Assembly: GCA_910584525.1 (NCBI GenBank)
Contig: CAJUAT010000030.1
Span: 1-32,604, forward strand
DNA length: 32,604 nt
DNA from: an uncultured Muribaculaceae bacterium
GTDB lineage: Bacteria > Bacteroidota > Bacteroidia > Bacteroidales > Muribaculaceae
Direction: 5' to 3'
Shown here in pieces: positions 7,829 to 15,553 of this stretch; within the stretch, counting starts at the first letter, position 1; every line of letters begins with the position of its first letter. A model generated the notes under the pieces. That model saw only the letters and a list, made by a program, of their open reading frames with translations, was not told where the DNA came from and did not search any database. Position numbers and translations under genes: made by a program.

Positions 7829-8374
7829 ATGAGTCAAACCAAGAGTCCAATATTCGTGATAGGCTATATGGCGAGCGGCAAGACTACTTTCGGACACGCT
7901 TTGGCCAAGGCCACGGGGCGCGATTTCATCGACCTTGACTTCCGCATAGAGCAACGCTTCCACACCACTATCAGCCATATTTTCGCCGACAAGGGAGAGG
8001 GCGCATTCCGCGAGATGGAGAGCAGGATGCTTGCCGAAGTCGCCGATATGGAGAACGTGGTAGTGTCGTGCGGAGGAGGAACACCCTGCTTCAATGGCAA
8101 CATGGATCTGATGCTTGACGCCGGCGTCACGGTATGGCTCGACGCTTCGCCGCAACGCATCGTGGAGCGGCTTGTCATCAACCGCTCGCGCCGACCGCTG
8201 ATGGCCGGCAAAACCGACGGTGAGCTTCTCGACACCGTCACCGCCGGTCTGGAGGCTCGATTACCCTTCTATTCCCGTGCCGAAATCCGTTTCTGCGGCG
8301 ACAACCTCGAAGACCGCCGCCAGATCGACGCCTCCGTCACCCGCTTCCTCGCCGAAAACCCCCACCTCCGCTGA
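7829..8374 (+). CDS. aroK: Shikimate kinase
   Basis: This enzyme phosphorylates shikimate at the 3-OH with ATP, the fifth step of chorismate synthesis, in the cytoplasm. At 181 residues it has the usual length. The Walker A loop is GYMASGKT (residues 12-19). FIDLDFRIE carries the shikimate-binding Asp and Arg, and SCGGGTP is the diagnostic glycine-rich substrate loop. The lid carries INRSRRPLM. It is the last gene of the run that starts with tyrS, and the promoter of the next gene follows about 55 bp downstream. No other aromatic pathway gene is nearby. Confidence 0.95.
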   Translation: MSQTKSPIFVIGYMASGKTTFGHALAKATGRDFIDLDFRIEQRFHTTISHIFADKGEGAFREMESRMLAEVADMENVVVSCGGGTPCFNGNMDLMLDAGVTVWLDASPQRIVERLVINRSRRPLMAGKTDGELLDTVTAGLEARLPFYSRAEIRFCGDNLEDRRQIDASVTRFLAENPHLR

Positions 8375-8429
8375 CCTCAGACAACCATCACGGCAACGAA
8401 ACACAAGAGTGCCACAGATGTAAATTAAT

Positions 8430-8460
8430 TTTGTGTGTGCCGGATTTTTTGTTAATTTTG
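8430..8460 (+). promoter_or_regulatory. Bacteroidota promoter of the dehydrogenase-glycosyltransferase operon
   Basis: TTTG (8430-8433), 19 bp, TAATTTTG (8453-8460): an exact match to TTTG-N19-TAnnTTTG. The leader to ATG 8511 would be about 45 nt. Confidence 0.85.
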
Positions 8461-8510
8461 CTTTTGGTGATTGCTTTAAGTAAGACCCTATCCCTCAAAT
8501 AGACACTATC

Positions 8511-9626
8511 ATGACAACACAAGATAAATACCCCGTAGCAGAGGCCGAGTTGGTGACTCAGGCTGAATTGCAGATGGAAAATACAACGAAGCCCAAGCTG
8601 CAGTTAGGATTGCTTGGCAATTACTCGGATTCGGAGGAGACCCGTATGCTGCTGACACCTGAAGGGTGCGGCATGCTCACATCGGCCGGCATCGAAGTCC
8701 TTATGGAGGCCGGCGCCGGCGTCGACATAAGCTTCCCCGACGAGAATTATGCCGAATATGGCGTCAGGATAGTGAGCCGCGACCAGGCTTTGGCCCAACC
8801 GATAGTATTGTCGTTCATGCCCTTGAAGCCCAAGGATATCAAAAAGATGAGGAAAGGGTCGGCCTTGCTGTGCATGATGGGCAACACTCTTTTCGAGCCG
8901 GCCACCATCAAGGCCCTCATGGCGCAGCAGATCGACACGGGATGCTTCGACAACATGTATTCACACCATGACGTTACGATATTCGCCAACATCATCGACG
9001 AGATAGATGGTCGCGGCGCCATCATGTACGCTCAGGAGTCGCTGTCGTACCTGGGCGGCGGCAAGGGTGTTCTGCTTGCCGGCGTAGCGGGTCTCAACCC
9101 CTGCGAAGTGCTTGTGCTTGGCACGGGAACGGCGGCTATACATGCCGCCAACGCGGCATCGGCGGCCGGCGCCAAGGCCGTGATCATGGACAACGACATC
9201 TCCGCCCTCGAAATCGCCCGCAGCGGCCTGGTCGCCGGCGTCGAGGTGGTGGCAATTCATCCCCGCGTGCTCACTAACCGAGTAAAAACCGCCGACATAA
9301 TAATCACCACTCCTACTACCCAGGAATTCAAGTTCCCGCAGGTGCTCTCGTCGCAGCTCAAGGACAATGTCTACGTGCTCGACCTCAGCGAGGTGCATCC
9401 CTCGGTATCGGTGCCGCGCACCGTGGCCATGGCCCTCTCCAACCCTCTCATCAACTTCTTCAACGAGATGAGCATCAAGAATGGCTTCGACGGCATGGTG
9501 GCCACCACGCCCGGAGTGCAGTCGGGCATGATTGTATATAAAGGAAAACTTGTCGACAAACTCATAGGCTCCTATACCTCTATGCCGAGCATCGACATAC
9601 GGGTGATGCTTTCAGCCACCAATTGA
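8511..9626 (+). CDS. Alanine dehydrogenase / transhydrogenase-alpha family protein
   Basis: A 371-residue member of the Ald/PNT superfamily, which reduces or oxidises NAD-linked substrates (alanine to pyruvate in true Ald). The N-terminal domain has EETRMLLTPEG (the Arg region of Ald) and AGAGVDISFPDENY. The Rossmann part is VLGTGTAAIHAANAASAAGAKAVIMDND, whose Asp after the second strand suggests NAD. The C-terminal half retains the PNT layout with a final helix. However, the Ald lysine in KVKEP and the histidine in the FLHLA region are replaced (VLSFMPLK and CMMGN). Alanine as substrate is therefore doubtful. It has its own promoter, and its stop codon overlaps the start of the next gene. 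The first 25 residues are extra and poorly conserved-looking. Confidence 0.75.
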   Translation: MTTQDKYPVAEAELVTQAELQMENTTKPKLQLGLLGNYSDSEETRMLLTPEGCGMLTSAGIEVLMEAGAGVDISFPDENYAEYGVRIVSRDQALAQPIVLSFMPLKPKDIKKMRKGSALLCMMGNTLFEPATIKALMAQQIDTGCFDNMYSHHDVTIFANIIDEIDGRGAIMYAQESLSYLGGGKGVLLAGVAGLNPCEVLVLGTGTAAIHAANAASAAGAKAVIMDNDISALEIARSGLVAGVEVVAIHPRVLTNRVKTADIIITTPTTQEFKFPQVLSSQLKDNVYVLDLSEVHPSVSVPRTVAMALSNPLINFFNEMSIKNGFDGMVATTPGVQSGMIVYKGKLVDKLIGSYTSMPSIDIRVMLSATN

Positions 9627-10708
9627 ACCGTCAGCTGATACATATAGTGCCGTCGGTGCACTGGGGCGGCGTGGAGCAGTATTGCCTCGACATATGCCGC
9701 CATTATCATGGCGAAGGCTGGGATGTGTTGGCGGTGACACGCGATGCCAAGGCTGTAGACAGCCATTTCATGGCCTGCGGCATACCGCTGATTCATGCTC
9801 TTTTCGGCGGATATACCGACATGGGGTCGATATGGATGATGACACGTCTGCTTCGGGGTGTCGCCAAGGGATGCGTGGTACATGTGCACCGCTACAGCGA
9901 CGCCTTCACCGTGCTCATGGCCCGGCGGCTCGCCAACCGGCCCGACATACGCCTCGTGGCCACACGCCATATCGTGGCCAAAGGCCATGACAATCCATTG
10001 GCACGACGCATATACAGCCGCATCGACGCCAATATTTTCGTTTCCCGTACGGCCATGGAGGCTTTCATGTCGCGCTGGCCGGCCGACAGGCACCCCATCC
10101 CCCAGGATAGAATACATATCCTTCACGACAGCCTCAACCTCGCCTACACCGAGACAGTGGAGGAGCCGACACGCGGTCCCGTCACTGCCTTATGCCACGG
10201 AACCATCGTGGCCGGCAAAGGCTTCGAGAATGTCATCGACGCCCTTTCCACCCTCCGCGACGTGAAGATAAGACTGCGCATAGCAGGCAACGGCGACCCC
10301 GACTATATAGACAGTCTGCGCCAGCGGGCTCTCGCCCGTGGAGTCATGGACCTCATAGACTGGGTGATACCGTCGGGCGACATCATGCTGATGATCGGGG
10401 AGAGCCATTTCGGCGTGCAGGCATCGAGCCGACGGGAAGCCTTCGGACTGGAGAGCCTCAGATACATGGCCTGCGGACGCCCGCAGGTATGCGTGCCCAA
10501 CGGAGCACAGTCGGAATATCTCCGCAACGGCCATTCCGCCATATTCGCTCCTCCCGCCGACTCCGCGAAACTCGCCGAGGCCATGCGCCGCCTCGCCACA
10601 GACCCCGAACTCCGTATACGCATGGGCGCAAACGCCCTTGACGATTACCGCCACGCTTATGCCTGGCCCCATTTCATTAAAGCCCTTGACAAGATATATA
10701 CGCCATAA
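9623..10708 (+). CDS. GT4-like glycosyltransferase with TTG start
   Basis: A GT-B fold glycosyltransferase of 361 residues. The N-terminal strand and loop LIHIVPSVHWGGVEQY (about 5-20) give the GG loop of GT4 enzymes; the C-terminal domain has CHGTIVAGKGFENVIDAL, LRIAGNGD and SRREAFGLESLRYMACGRP. The usual EX7E motif begins at Glu272, but the ninth position is Arg280, not Glu. The only start that keeps the first beta strand is TTG at 9623, which overlaps the preceding TGA by 3 nt (TTGA), suggesting coupled re-initiation. Followed 57 bp later by a DUF2723 enzyme, it probably acts in envelope glycan or protein glycosylation. Donor and acceptor sugars cannot be read from sequence. Confidence 0.8.
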   Translation: MNRQLIHIVPSVHWGGVEQYCLDICRHYHGEGWDVLAVTRDAKAVDSHFMACGIPLIHALFGGYTDMGSIWMMTRLLRGVAKGCVVHVHRYSDAFTVLMARRLANRPDIRLVATRHIVAKGHDNPLARRIYSRIDANIFVSRTAMEAFMSRWPADRHPIPQDRIHILHDSLNLAYTETVEEPTRGPVTALCHGTIVAGKGFENVIDALSTLRDVKIRLRIAGNGDPDYIDSLRQRALARGVMDLIDWVIPSGDIMLMIGESHFGVQASSRREAFGLESLRYMACGRPQVCVPNGAQSEYLRNGHSAIFAPPADSAKLAEAMRRLATDPELRIRMGANALDDYRHAYAWPHFIKALDKIYTP

Positions 10709-10743
10709 TATTTCCCGTGATATATATGTCATAATATTTCCCG
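10704..10743 (+). repeat. 14-bp direct repeat pair between two glycosyltransferase genes
   Basis: CATAATATTTCCCG occurs at 10704-10717 and again at 10730-10743, 26 bp apart. The first copy spans the stop codon of the glycosyltransferase. The spacer is AT-rich (TGATATATATGT). It may be a small duplication or paired binding sites; no promoter consensus is seen here. Confidence 0.6.
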
Positions 10744-10765
10744 AGAGAATCCCGTTAGCGAATCG

Positions 10766-13700
10766 ATGATAAGGAGACTGTTTGCCCAATACCCGCGACA
10801 ACTTGCAGGATGGCTGTCATTCGCCATACTGCTGACCACCTATTGGCTCACCACTCCGGCCACGGTCAGCTATTGGGACTGTCCGGAATATGTATCGGCG
10901 GCATGGCTGCTGGAAGTAGGACATCCGCCGGGCAATCCTCTGTGGATGCTCGTGGAGCGGATGGTTACGCTGCTTGTACCCGCCGACATGGCCGCCTATG
11001 CCGTGAACCTCTCCAGCGGCGTATTCACGGCATTCGCCGGATATTTTCTGGCCATGTCGGTGTTCATGGTCACGCTGTGGATTCTTCGCAAGCGGCGGCG
11101 CGCCGGCATATCTCCGGCTACCGGCGCCTTCTTCACCGCCATCACCGCCGCCCTCGTCTTCGGATGGTGCGACTCCACATGGTATTCGGCAGTGGAAGCC
11201 GAGGTGTACGCCATGTCGATATTCTTCACGGCTCTCAGCGTATGGCTCACCGTGAAATGGGCCTTCATGCCCGACTCACTGAAGGCCAACCGCATGCTCG
11301 TGCTCATAGCCTACGTGTTCGGCCTCAGTATCGGCGTGCACCAGCTCAACCTGCTGGCCATCCCGGCCCTCACCCTTGTCTGGGGGTTGCGCCGGAAAAT
11401 CAAAAGCCCTGTCAAGCTGTCGCTCTATGTGCTGGCAGGCATGGTGATGGTGGCCGTGATTCTGTTAGTTATCATGCCGGGGAGCATCGCCGTGGCGGCA
11501 TGGCTCGAACTGTGGGCCGTCAACAGCCTGGGGCTTCCCCCTCTCAGCGGCGTGGCTCTCTTCCTGCTGCTCACCGGCGCCATCCTCGCCACATCCCTGG
11601 CCCTGACGTCCTTCGGCCACCGGCGCATGCGGCTCGGCTTCTGGATGATAACCCTCTTCCTGACAGGCTACAGTGTATACGCCATCATCCCGATACGCGG
11701 CGACATAGCATCGCCGGCCAACGCGGCGATGCCCGGCGAACCTTTCGCCTTCGCCGCCTATCAGTCGCGCGAACAGTATGGCGCCAAGCCTCTCTTCTAT
11801 GGCGCCACCCCTTACAGCCGTCCTCTGCTCATGGAGGAATATGACAAGCAGAGCGGCAAGCCTGTATACCGTCGGTACGCCATACGACGCACACACCCTA
11901 TATATGTGCCCTATGAGCCGGGCGCCCGTCTCGACCATGGCGTCAACGGCCTCCTCCCCGAGGATTCCGCCGCCAATGCCCGCGTGATTGCTTCCGGCAG
12001 AAAAGGATATATCGTGCGCGGATATGCGCTGAAAAACGTGCTGACACCCGAACTCGACATGCTCCTGCCGCGCATCACCAGCCGTAATCCCGCCGACCTC
12101 CCCTCCTACTACGACTGGTGCGGCATGGACACCGCCTCCATGAACCGTGTGGCCGTGTCGGAGGTGATCGACTCGCTCGGGCGCCCGCAAGGCAAGATGC
12201 TCCCCGACGGCTCCCGAAATACAGCTTTCTCATACAAGCCTACCCTTGCGCAGAATCTGAAGATGCTTTTCACCTACCAGATAGGATACATGTACATGCG
12301 GTATCTTATGTGGAACTTCTGCGGGCGACAGAACGACGTGCCGTCGCAGGGCGAGGTGGAGCATGGCAACTTCATCACCGGCATCAATGCCATCGACAAT
12401 GCTATGCTTGGCGCCGAGGATTCGCTGCCGCCCGACATAGGACGCGACAATCCGGGACGCAACCGCTATTTCGCCATCCCGTTCATCCTGGGAATAATGG
12501 GTCTGTTATGGCTCTTTTCCGCGGGCAAACGCGGCAAGGCCACGGCCGCCGTGACCATCCTGCTGTTCATCATGACCGGCGCGGCTATCGTTGTCTATCT
12601 CAATCAGGATCCGGGCGAGCCGCGCGAACGCGACTATTCCTTCCTCGGCTCTTTCTGGACCTTTGCCATATGGATGGCCTATGGCTGTCTGCTGCTGGCG
12701 CGGCTCTGCCGCACACCGTGGACCTTTGCCCTGACATTGCTGGTGCCTGTATGGATGTGCGTGGAGAATTACGACGACCACGACCGCGGCGGCCGTAATG
12801 CCGCCGAACAGATAGCTCGCGCCACTCTCGAGTCGCTTGAGAAGGATGCCGTGGTTTTCGTCGACGGCGACAACTTCACCTTCCCGCTATGGTACGCGCA
12901 GGAAGTGCTCGGCATACGCACCGACGTGCGCGTGGTAAACATCTCTTATCTGGGTATCCCCCGCTATGCGGCCAATCTCCTCGAACACTGGAGGGAATCG
13001 GAAGCCTTGCCTCTGACTCTCGAACGCCGCGACATTATCTATAACGCGCTGCTGCGCACACGTGTGGCCGATAACCGCGACACTCTTCCAGCTTTAGAGA
13101 TTCTCCGTCGTCTGAAACGTCCGGAAGCCACGGAATTGACGGCACGCTATGCGCTCCTTCCTGTCGCTCCGGGCGATACGGTGGTCTACGACCTGCGCAA
13201 GTTGTCGCTGTCGGCTTCTGCCTCCGAGGTGATGTTCGGCCAGCTGTTCATCTTCGACCTGCTGGCCACGAATGCCGACAGAGGATTCCGCAGGCCCGTG
13301 TATTGGCTCAACAATGTGCCGGCCACCGGCAAGCTGCATCTTCCCGACAGTATTGTCACACCGCTCGTTTATGCCGTTCGTTACGGCACCGTGGGCGACT
13401 CTTTACGCACGACCCTTATGGCGCAGGGCGTGGAGCATACATATGCTCCGGCCGCTCCCGGGAAGAAGGTGTATTTCGACCGTACGCCGGCCCGCATGGC
13501 CGCCCAGTCGCGCATAGGCCTCATCAAGACCGCCCGCCGTCTTATCGCCGACAGCCTCCCTTCGCTCGGGAAATATATGTTGGCGGCCGAAGCTCTCTAC
13601 AAGGCCGACATACTTATGGGGAGCCATACGGGCTCTTATCCCATAGTACTCGACGACAACGGCGACATTCTGAACACGCGGCTGGAGATGGGCAGGATGC

Positions 13701-13903
13701 AGCAGGCACTTGCCGACAGTCTCGACAAGCTTCTGCCGGCTCTTGACAACCGCCGTAACGCCGCACATATCGCGGCACGCGCCACGGAGCTGCGCGTCCG
13801 CGGTCTTTACAACGAACGGGCGGCGTCACGCCGACTGGCGCAACGCCGCATGTATCTCGACGCCCTCCCCCTCCGGCTGAAGGGCGTCACCGCCGCCGAT
13901 TGA
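10766..13903 (+). CDS. DUF2723 GT-C membrane glycosyltransferase (protein O-mannosyltransferase-like)
   Basis: A 1045-residue polytopic membrane protein. About ten or more hydrophobic segments occupy residues 14-330 and 590-690, followed by a soluble C-terminal region of about 350 residues. The first extramembrane loop has YWDCPEY (Asp38, Glu41) and VGHPPGNPLW (51-60), typical of DUF2723; the acidic residue is the likely GT-C catalytic group using a lipid-linked sugar. LNQDPGEPRERDYSFLGS follows the second membrane block. DUF2723 includes the human protein O-mannosyltransferase TMEM260, and Bacteroidota use members in glycosylation of exported proteins. It lies directly after a GT4-like enzyme. 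Its last nine codons, stop, and the next three bases (13874-13906) recur exactly at 15521-15553. Confidence 0.85.
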   Translation: MIRRLFAQYPRQLAGWLSFAILLTTYWLTTPATVSYWDCPEYVSAAWLLEVGHPPGNPLWMLVERMVTLLVPADMAAYAVNLSSGVFTAFAGYFLAMSVFMVTLWILRKRRRAGISPATGAFFTAITAALVFGWCDSTWYSAVEAEVYAMSIFFTALSVWLTVKWAFMPDSLKANRMLVLIAYVFGLSIGVHQLNLLAIPALTLVWGLRRKIKSPVKLSLYVLAGMVMVAVILLVIMPGSIAVAAWLELWAVNSLGLPPLSGVALFLLLTGAILATSLALTSFGHRRMRLGFWMITLFLTGYSVYAIIPIRGDIASPANAAMPGEPFAFAAYQSREQYGAKPLFYGATPYSRPLLMEEYDKQSGKPVYRRYAIRRTHPIYVPYEPGARLDHGVNGLLPEDSAANARVIASGRKGYIVRGYALKNVLTPELDMLLPRITSRNPADLPSYYDWCGMDTASMNRVAVSEVIDSLGRPQGKMLPDGSRNTAFSYKPTLAQNLKMLFTYQIGYMYMRYLMWNFCGRQNDVPSQGEVEHGNFITGINAIDNAMLGAEDSLPPDIGRDNPGRNRYFAIPFILGIMGLLWLFSAGKRGKATAAVTILLFIMTGAAIVVYLNQDPGEPRERDYSFLGSFWTFAIWMAYGCLLLARLCRTPWTFALTLLVPVWMCVENYDDHDRGGRNAAEQIARATLESLEKDAVVFVDGDNFTFPLWYAQEVLGIRTDVRVVNISYLGIPRYAANLLEHWRESEALPLTLERRDIIYNALLRTRVADNRDTLPALEILRRLKRPEATELTARYALLPVAPGDTVVYDLRKLSLSASASEVMFGQLFIFDLLATNADRGFRRPVYWLNNVPATGKLHLPDSIVTPLVYAVRYGTVGDSLRTTLMAQGVEHTYAPAAPGKKVYFDRTPARMAAQSRIGLIKTARRLIADSLPSLGKYMLAAEALYKADILMGSHTGSYPIVLDDNGDILNTRLEMGRMQQALADSLDKLLPALDNRRNAAHIAARATELRVRGLYNERAASRRLAQRRMYLDALPLRLKGVTAAD

Positions 13904-13906
13904 TTA
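13874..13906 (+). repeat. 33-bp direct repeat, left copy
   Basis: A perfect 33-bp repeat with 15521-15553. This copy supplies codons 1037-1045 and the TGA of the DUF2723 gene plus the trinucleotide TTA. The bases just outside differ between copies (C versus A on the left, C versus T on the right), so its limits are exact. Confidence 0.95.
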
Positions 13907-14018
13907 CACGATTTCAACTCATCTAAAATATTCCTTTGACATTTTTATATAGCGCGTTCCCTAAACAGTTTCTTAAACGCCGCTGATTCTTCAGCGCACA
14001 GGTCTTGTTCGGCGAAAG

Positions 14019-14043
14019 TGTAACACGGTACATTTTTACCGAA
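14019..14043 (+). repeat. Operator-like repeat upstream of the ATPase promoter
   Basis: A 25-bp sequence matching 14095-14119 at 21 of 25 positions. It contains an inverted repeat CGGTA (14026-14030)/TACCG (14037-14041) around a 6-bp centre. The equivalent arms in the second copy are CGTTA/TAACG, so both bases of one pair have changed together. Confidence 0.65.
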
Positions 14044-14049
14044 TATCAA

Positions 14050-14081
14050 TTTGAATATCTCGATCATTGGATGTATCTTTG
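14050..14081 (+). promoter_or_regulatory. Bacteroidota promoter of the ATPase gene
   Basis: TTTG (14050-14053), a 20-bp spacer and TATCTTTG (14074-14081) fit the consensus. It lies between the two 25-bp repeats; the predicted start is near 14086-14088, giving a leader of about 40 nt that contains the second repeat. Confidence 0.75.
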
Positions 14082-14094
14082 TAGTCGTGAAAAT

Positions 14095-14119
14095 TGTTAC
14101 ACGTTACACTTTTAACGAA
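14095..14119 (+). repeat. Operator-like repeat downstream of the ATPase promoter
   Basis: The second copy of the 25-bp repeat, in the leader just before ATG 14128. It has inverted arms CGTTA (14102-14106)/TAACG (14113-14117) and a tandem heptamer GTTACAC-GTTACAC (14096-14109). It may be a DNA operator or, in RNA, a small hairpin near the ribosome binding region. Confidence 0.65.
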
Positions 14120-14127
14120 AACAAGCT

Positions 14128-15387
14128 ATGGTAATAAACAGAGATCTGTACCTTGACAAGCTACTTTCCCGACGCCACAACGGAATGATAAAAGTGATTA
14201 CCGGCATGAGGCGTTGCGGCAAGTCATATCTTTTGTTCAATCTGTTTTCGGAGTATCTTCTCAACAAGAGGGTGGCCCCGGACCATATTATAAAAATAGA
14301 CCTTGAAGACCGTAGGAACAAGGAACTGAGAGACCCGGACGCTTTGCTGAATCATCTTGATTCTCTTAGGAAAGACAGCGATATGTATTATATCTTGCTT
14401 GACGAGGTACAGATGGTTGATGAGTTTGAGGATGTACTGAACAGTTTCCTAAAAGTTACCAACGCAGATGTATATGTTACTGGCAGCAATGCTAAATTTC
14501 TTGCAACCGATATAATAACGGAGTTCAGAGGCCGTGGCGATGAAATCCGCGTCCGCCCTCTCAGTTTCCGTGAATATATGACCGTCGAGAGTGTCAAAGA
14601 CCGGGAGCAGAGGCTGATTGACTACATGACTTATGGCGGTCTGCCTCAGGTTGCACTCATGGATGACGATATACAGAAGGAGGATTATCTAAAAAGTCTA
14701 TTTCTACGCACATATCTGCGTGATATAAAAGAGCGTTACTTGTTGAAAAATGATGGAGACCTTGAGGAGCTGATTAACGTTCTCGCTTCTAATATCGGAG
14801 GTCTTACCAATCCAGCAAGATTGGAAAACACATTCCGGAGTGTCAAGCACCGCGAGCTGACAAGCGACACTATCAAGACCTATATAGATCTTCTTGAAGA
14901 CGCTTTTATGCTGGAAAAGGCTATGCGTTATGACATCAAAGGGCGCAAACATATAGATTCTCCTTACAAATATTATTTCTCCGACCTCGGACTGCGTAAC
15001 GCAAGGCTTAACTTCCGTCAGACCGAGTTCACTCATCTATTGGAAAATCTTATTTATAATGAATTGAGACGCAGGGGGCTGTCTGTCGATGTCGGTCAGG
15101 TCGTGACCACGGTGACAGACCCGAATACCGGGAAACGTAAACGCTCTTATCTGGAGGTCGATTTTGTATGCAACCGAGGATATAGACGCTACTATATTCA
15201 GTCGGCTCTCGCGATGCCCAACAATGAAAAACTTGAACAGGAACTAAGTTCCCTGAAAAAAATTAATGACGGATTCAAGAAGTTTGTGATTGTGGGGAAC
15301 GTGACCCCGACATATCAGACGAATGACGGAATTACCATAATGAGCATTTATGATTTCCTGACTGACGAAAATATATTGGAACAATAA
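14128..15387 (+). CDS. AAA ATPase with DUF4143 nuclease-like C-terminal domain
   Basis: A 419-residue protein of the AAA_14/DUF4143 family. Walker A is GMRRCGKS (26-33), Walker B LLDEVQ (Asp92-Glu93), and a sensor region YVTGSNAKFL follows with EFRGRGDEIRVRPLSFREY. A winged-helix-like middle (about 200-260) precedes the DUF4143 part, which has the layout of a PD-(D/E)xK fold: Glu306 in LLENLIYNEL, Asp345 in YLEVDF and Gln358 in YYIQSA. A Lys at the last position is replaced by Gln, as I recall is common in this family, so nuclease activity is uncertain. It is abundant as a lone accessory gene in anaerobes and its role is not established. It is the sole gene of an inserted cassette with its own promoter and terminator. 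Confidence 0.9.
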   Translation: MVINRDLYLDKLLSRRHNGMIKVITGMRRCGKSYLLFNLFSEYLLNKRVAPDHIIKIDLEDRRNKELRDPDALLNHLDSLRKDSDMYYILLDEVQMVDEFEDVLNSFLKVTNADVYVTGSNAKFLATDIITEFRGRGDEIRVRPLSFREYMTVESVKDREQRLIDYMTYGGLPQVALMDDDIQKEDYLKSLFLRTYLRDIKERYLLKNDGDLEELINVLASNIGGLTNPARLENTFRSVKHRELTSDTIKTYIDLLEDAFMLEKAMRYDIKGRKHIDSPYKYYFSDLGLRNARLNFRQTEFTHLLENLIYNELRRRGLSVDVGQVVTTVTDPNTGKRKRSYLEVDFVCNRGYRRYYIQSALAMPNNEKLEQELSSLKKINDGFKKFVIVGNVTPTYQTNDGITIMSIYDFLTDENILEQ

Positions 15388-15392
15388 TATTC

Positions 15393-15428
15393 AAAGGAGC
15401 GACAACCATTCAGGCTATCGCTCCTTTT
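15393..15428 (+). terminator. Intrinsic terminator of the ATPase gene
   Basis: AAAGGAGCGA (15393-15402) pairs perfectly with TCGCTCCTTT (15418-15427), followed by T and AT-rich sequence. It begins 6 bp after the stop codon. Confidence 0.8.
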
Positions 15429-15460
15429 ATATTCTCTTACACTCTAAGCCTTGCGTAACG

Positions 15461-15513
15461 GAGGGACGTGTTGTTCCCTCTTCCTTCGTTTAAGGTCACA
15501 ATTTGTAACCTCA
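15461..15513. other. Palindromes at the right end of the ATPase cassette
   Basis: GAGGGA (15461-15466)/TCCCTC (15475-15480) is an inverted repeat with an 8-bp centre. Next to it is a near-perfect palindrome, AGGTCACAA-T-TTGTAACCT (about 15493-15511), one mismatch pair, ending about 10 bp before the right 33-bp repeat. They could be recombination-end structures; I see no matching sequence at the left end. Confidence 0.45.
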
Positions 15514-15520
15514 AGGAACA

Positions 15521-15553
15521 CGGCTGAAGGGCGTCACCGCCGCCGATTGATTA
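15521..15553 (+). repeat. 33-bp direct repeat, right copy
   Basis: Identical to 13874-13906. Here it is non-coding except for its last three bases, TTA, which are the stop codon (TAA) of the minus-strand M56 gene. Confidence 0.95.

Larger units (their letters stand above)
13907..15520. mobile_element. Inserted ATPase cassette flanked by 33-bp direct repeats
   Basis: A 1614-bp segment, visibly richer in A+T than both flanks, lies between two copies of a perfect 33-bp repeat. It holds one gene (AAA ATPase/DUF4143), its own promoter with flanking repeats, and its own terminator. Removing it with one repeat copy would leave two convergent genes whose stop codons (TGA and TTA) abut exactly. No transposase or integrase gene and no clear terminal inverted repeats are present, so the means of movement is unknown. 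Confidence 0.7.

Noticed and set aside
13907..15520. Insertion sequence with the ATPase as transposase
   Set aside because: DUF4143 ATPases are not known transposases and I find no terminal inverted repeats at the cassette ends; it is kept as a cassette of unknown mobility.
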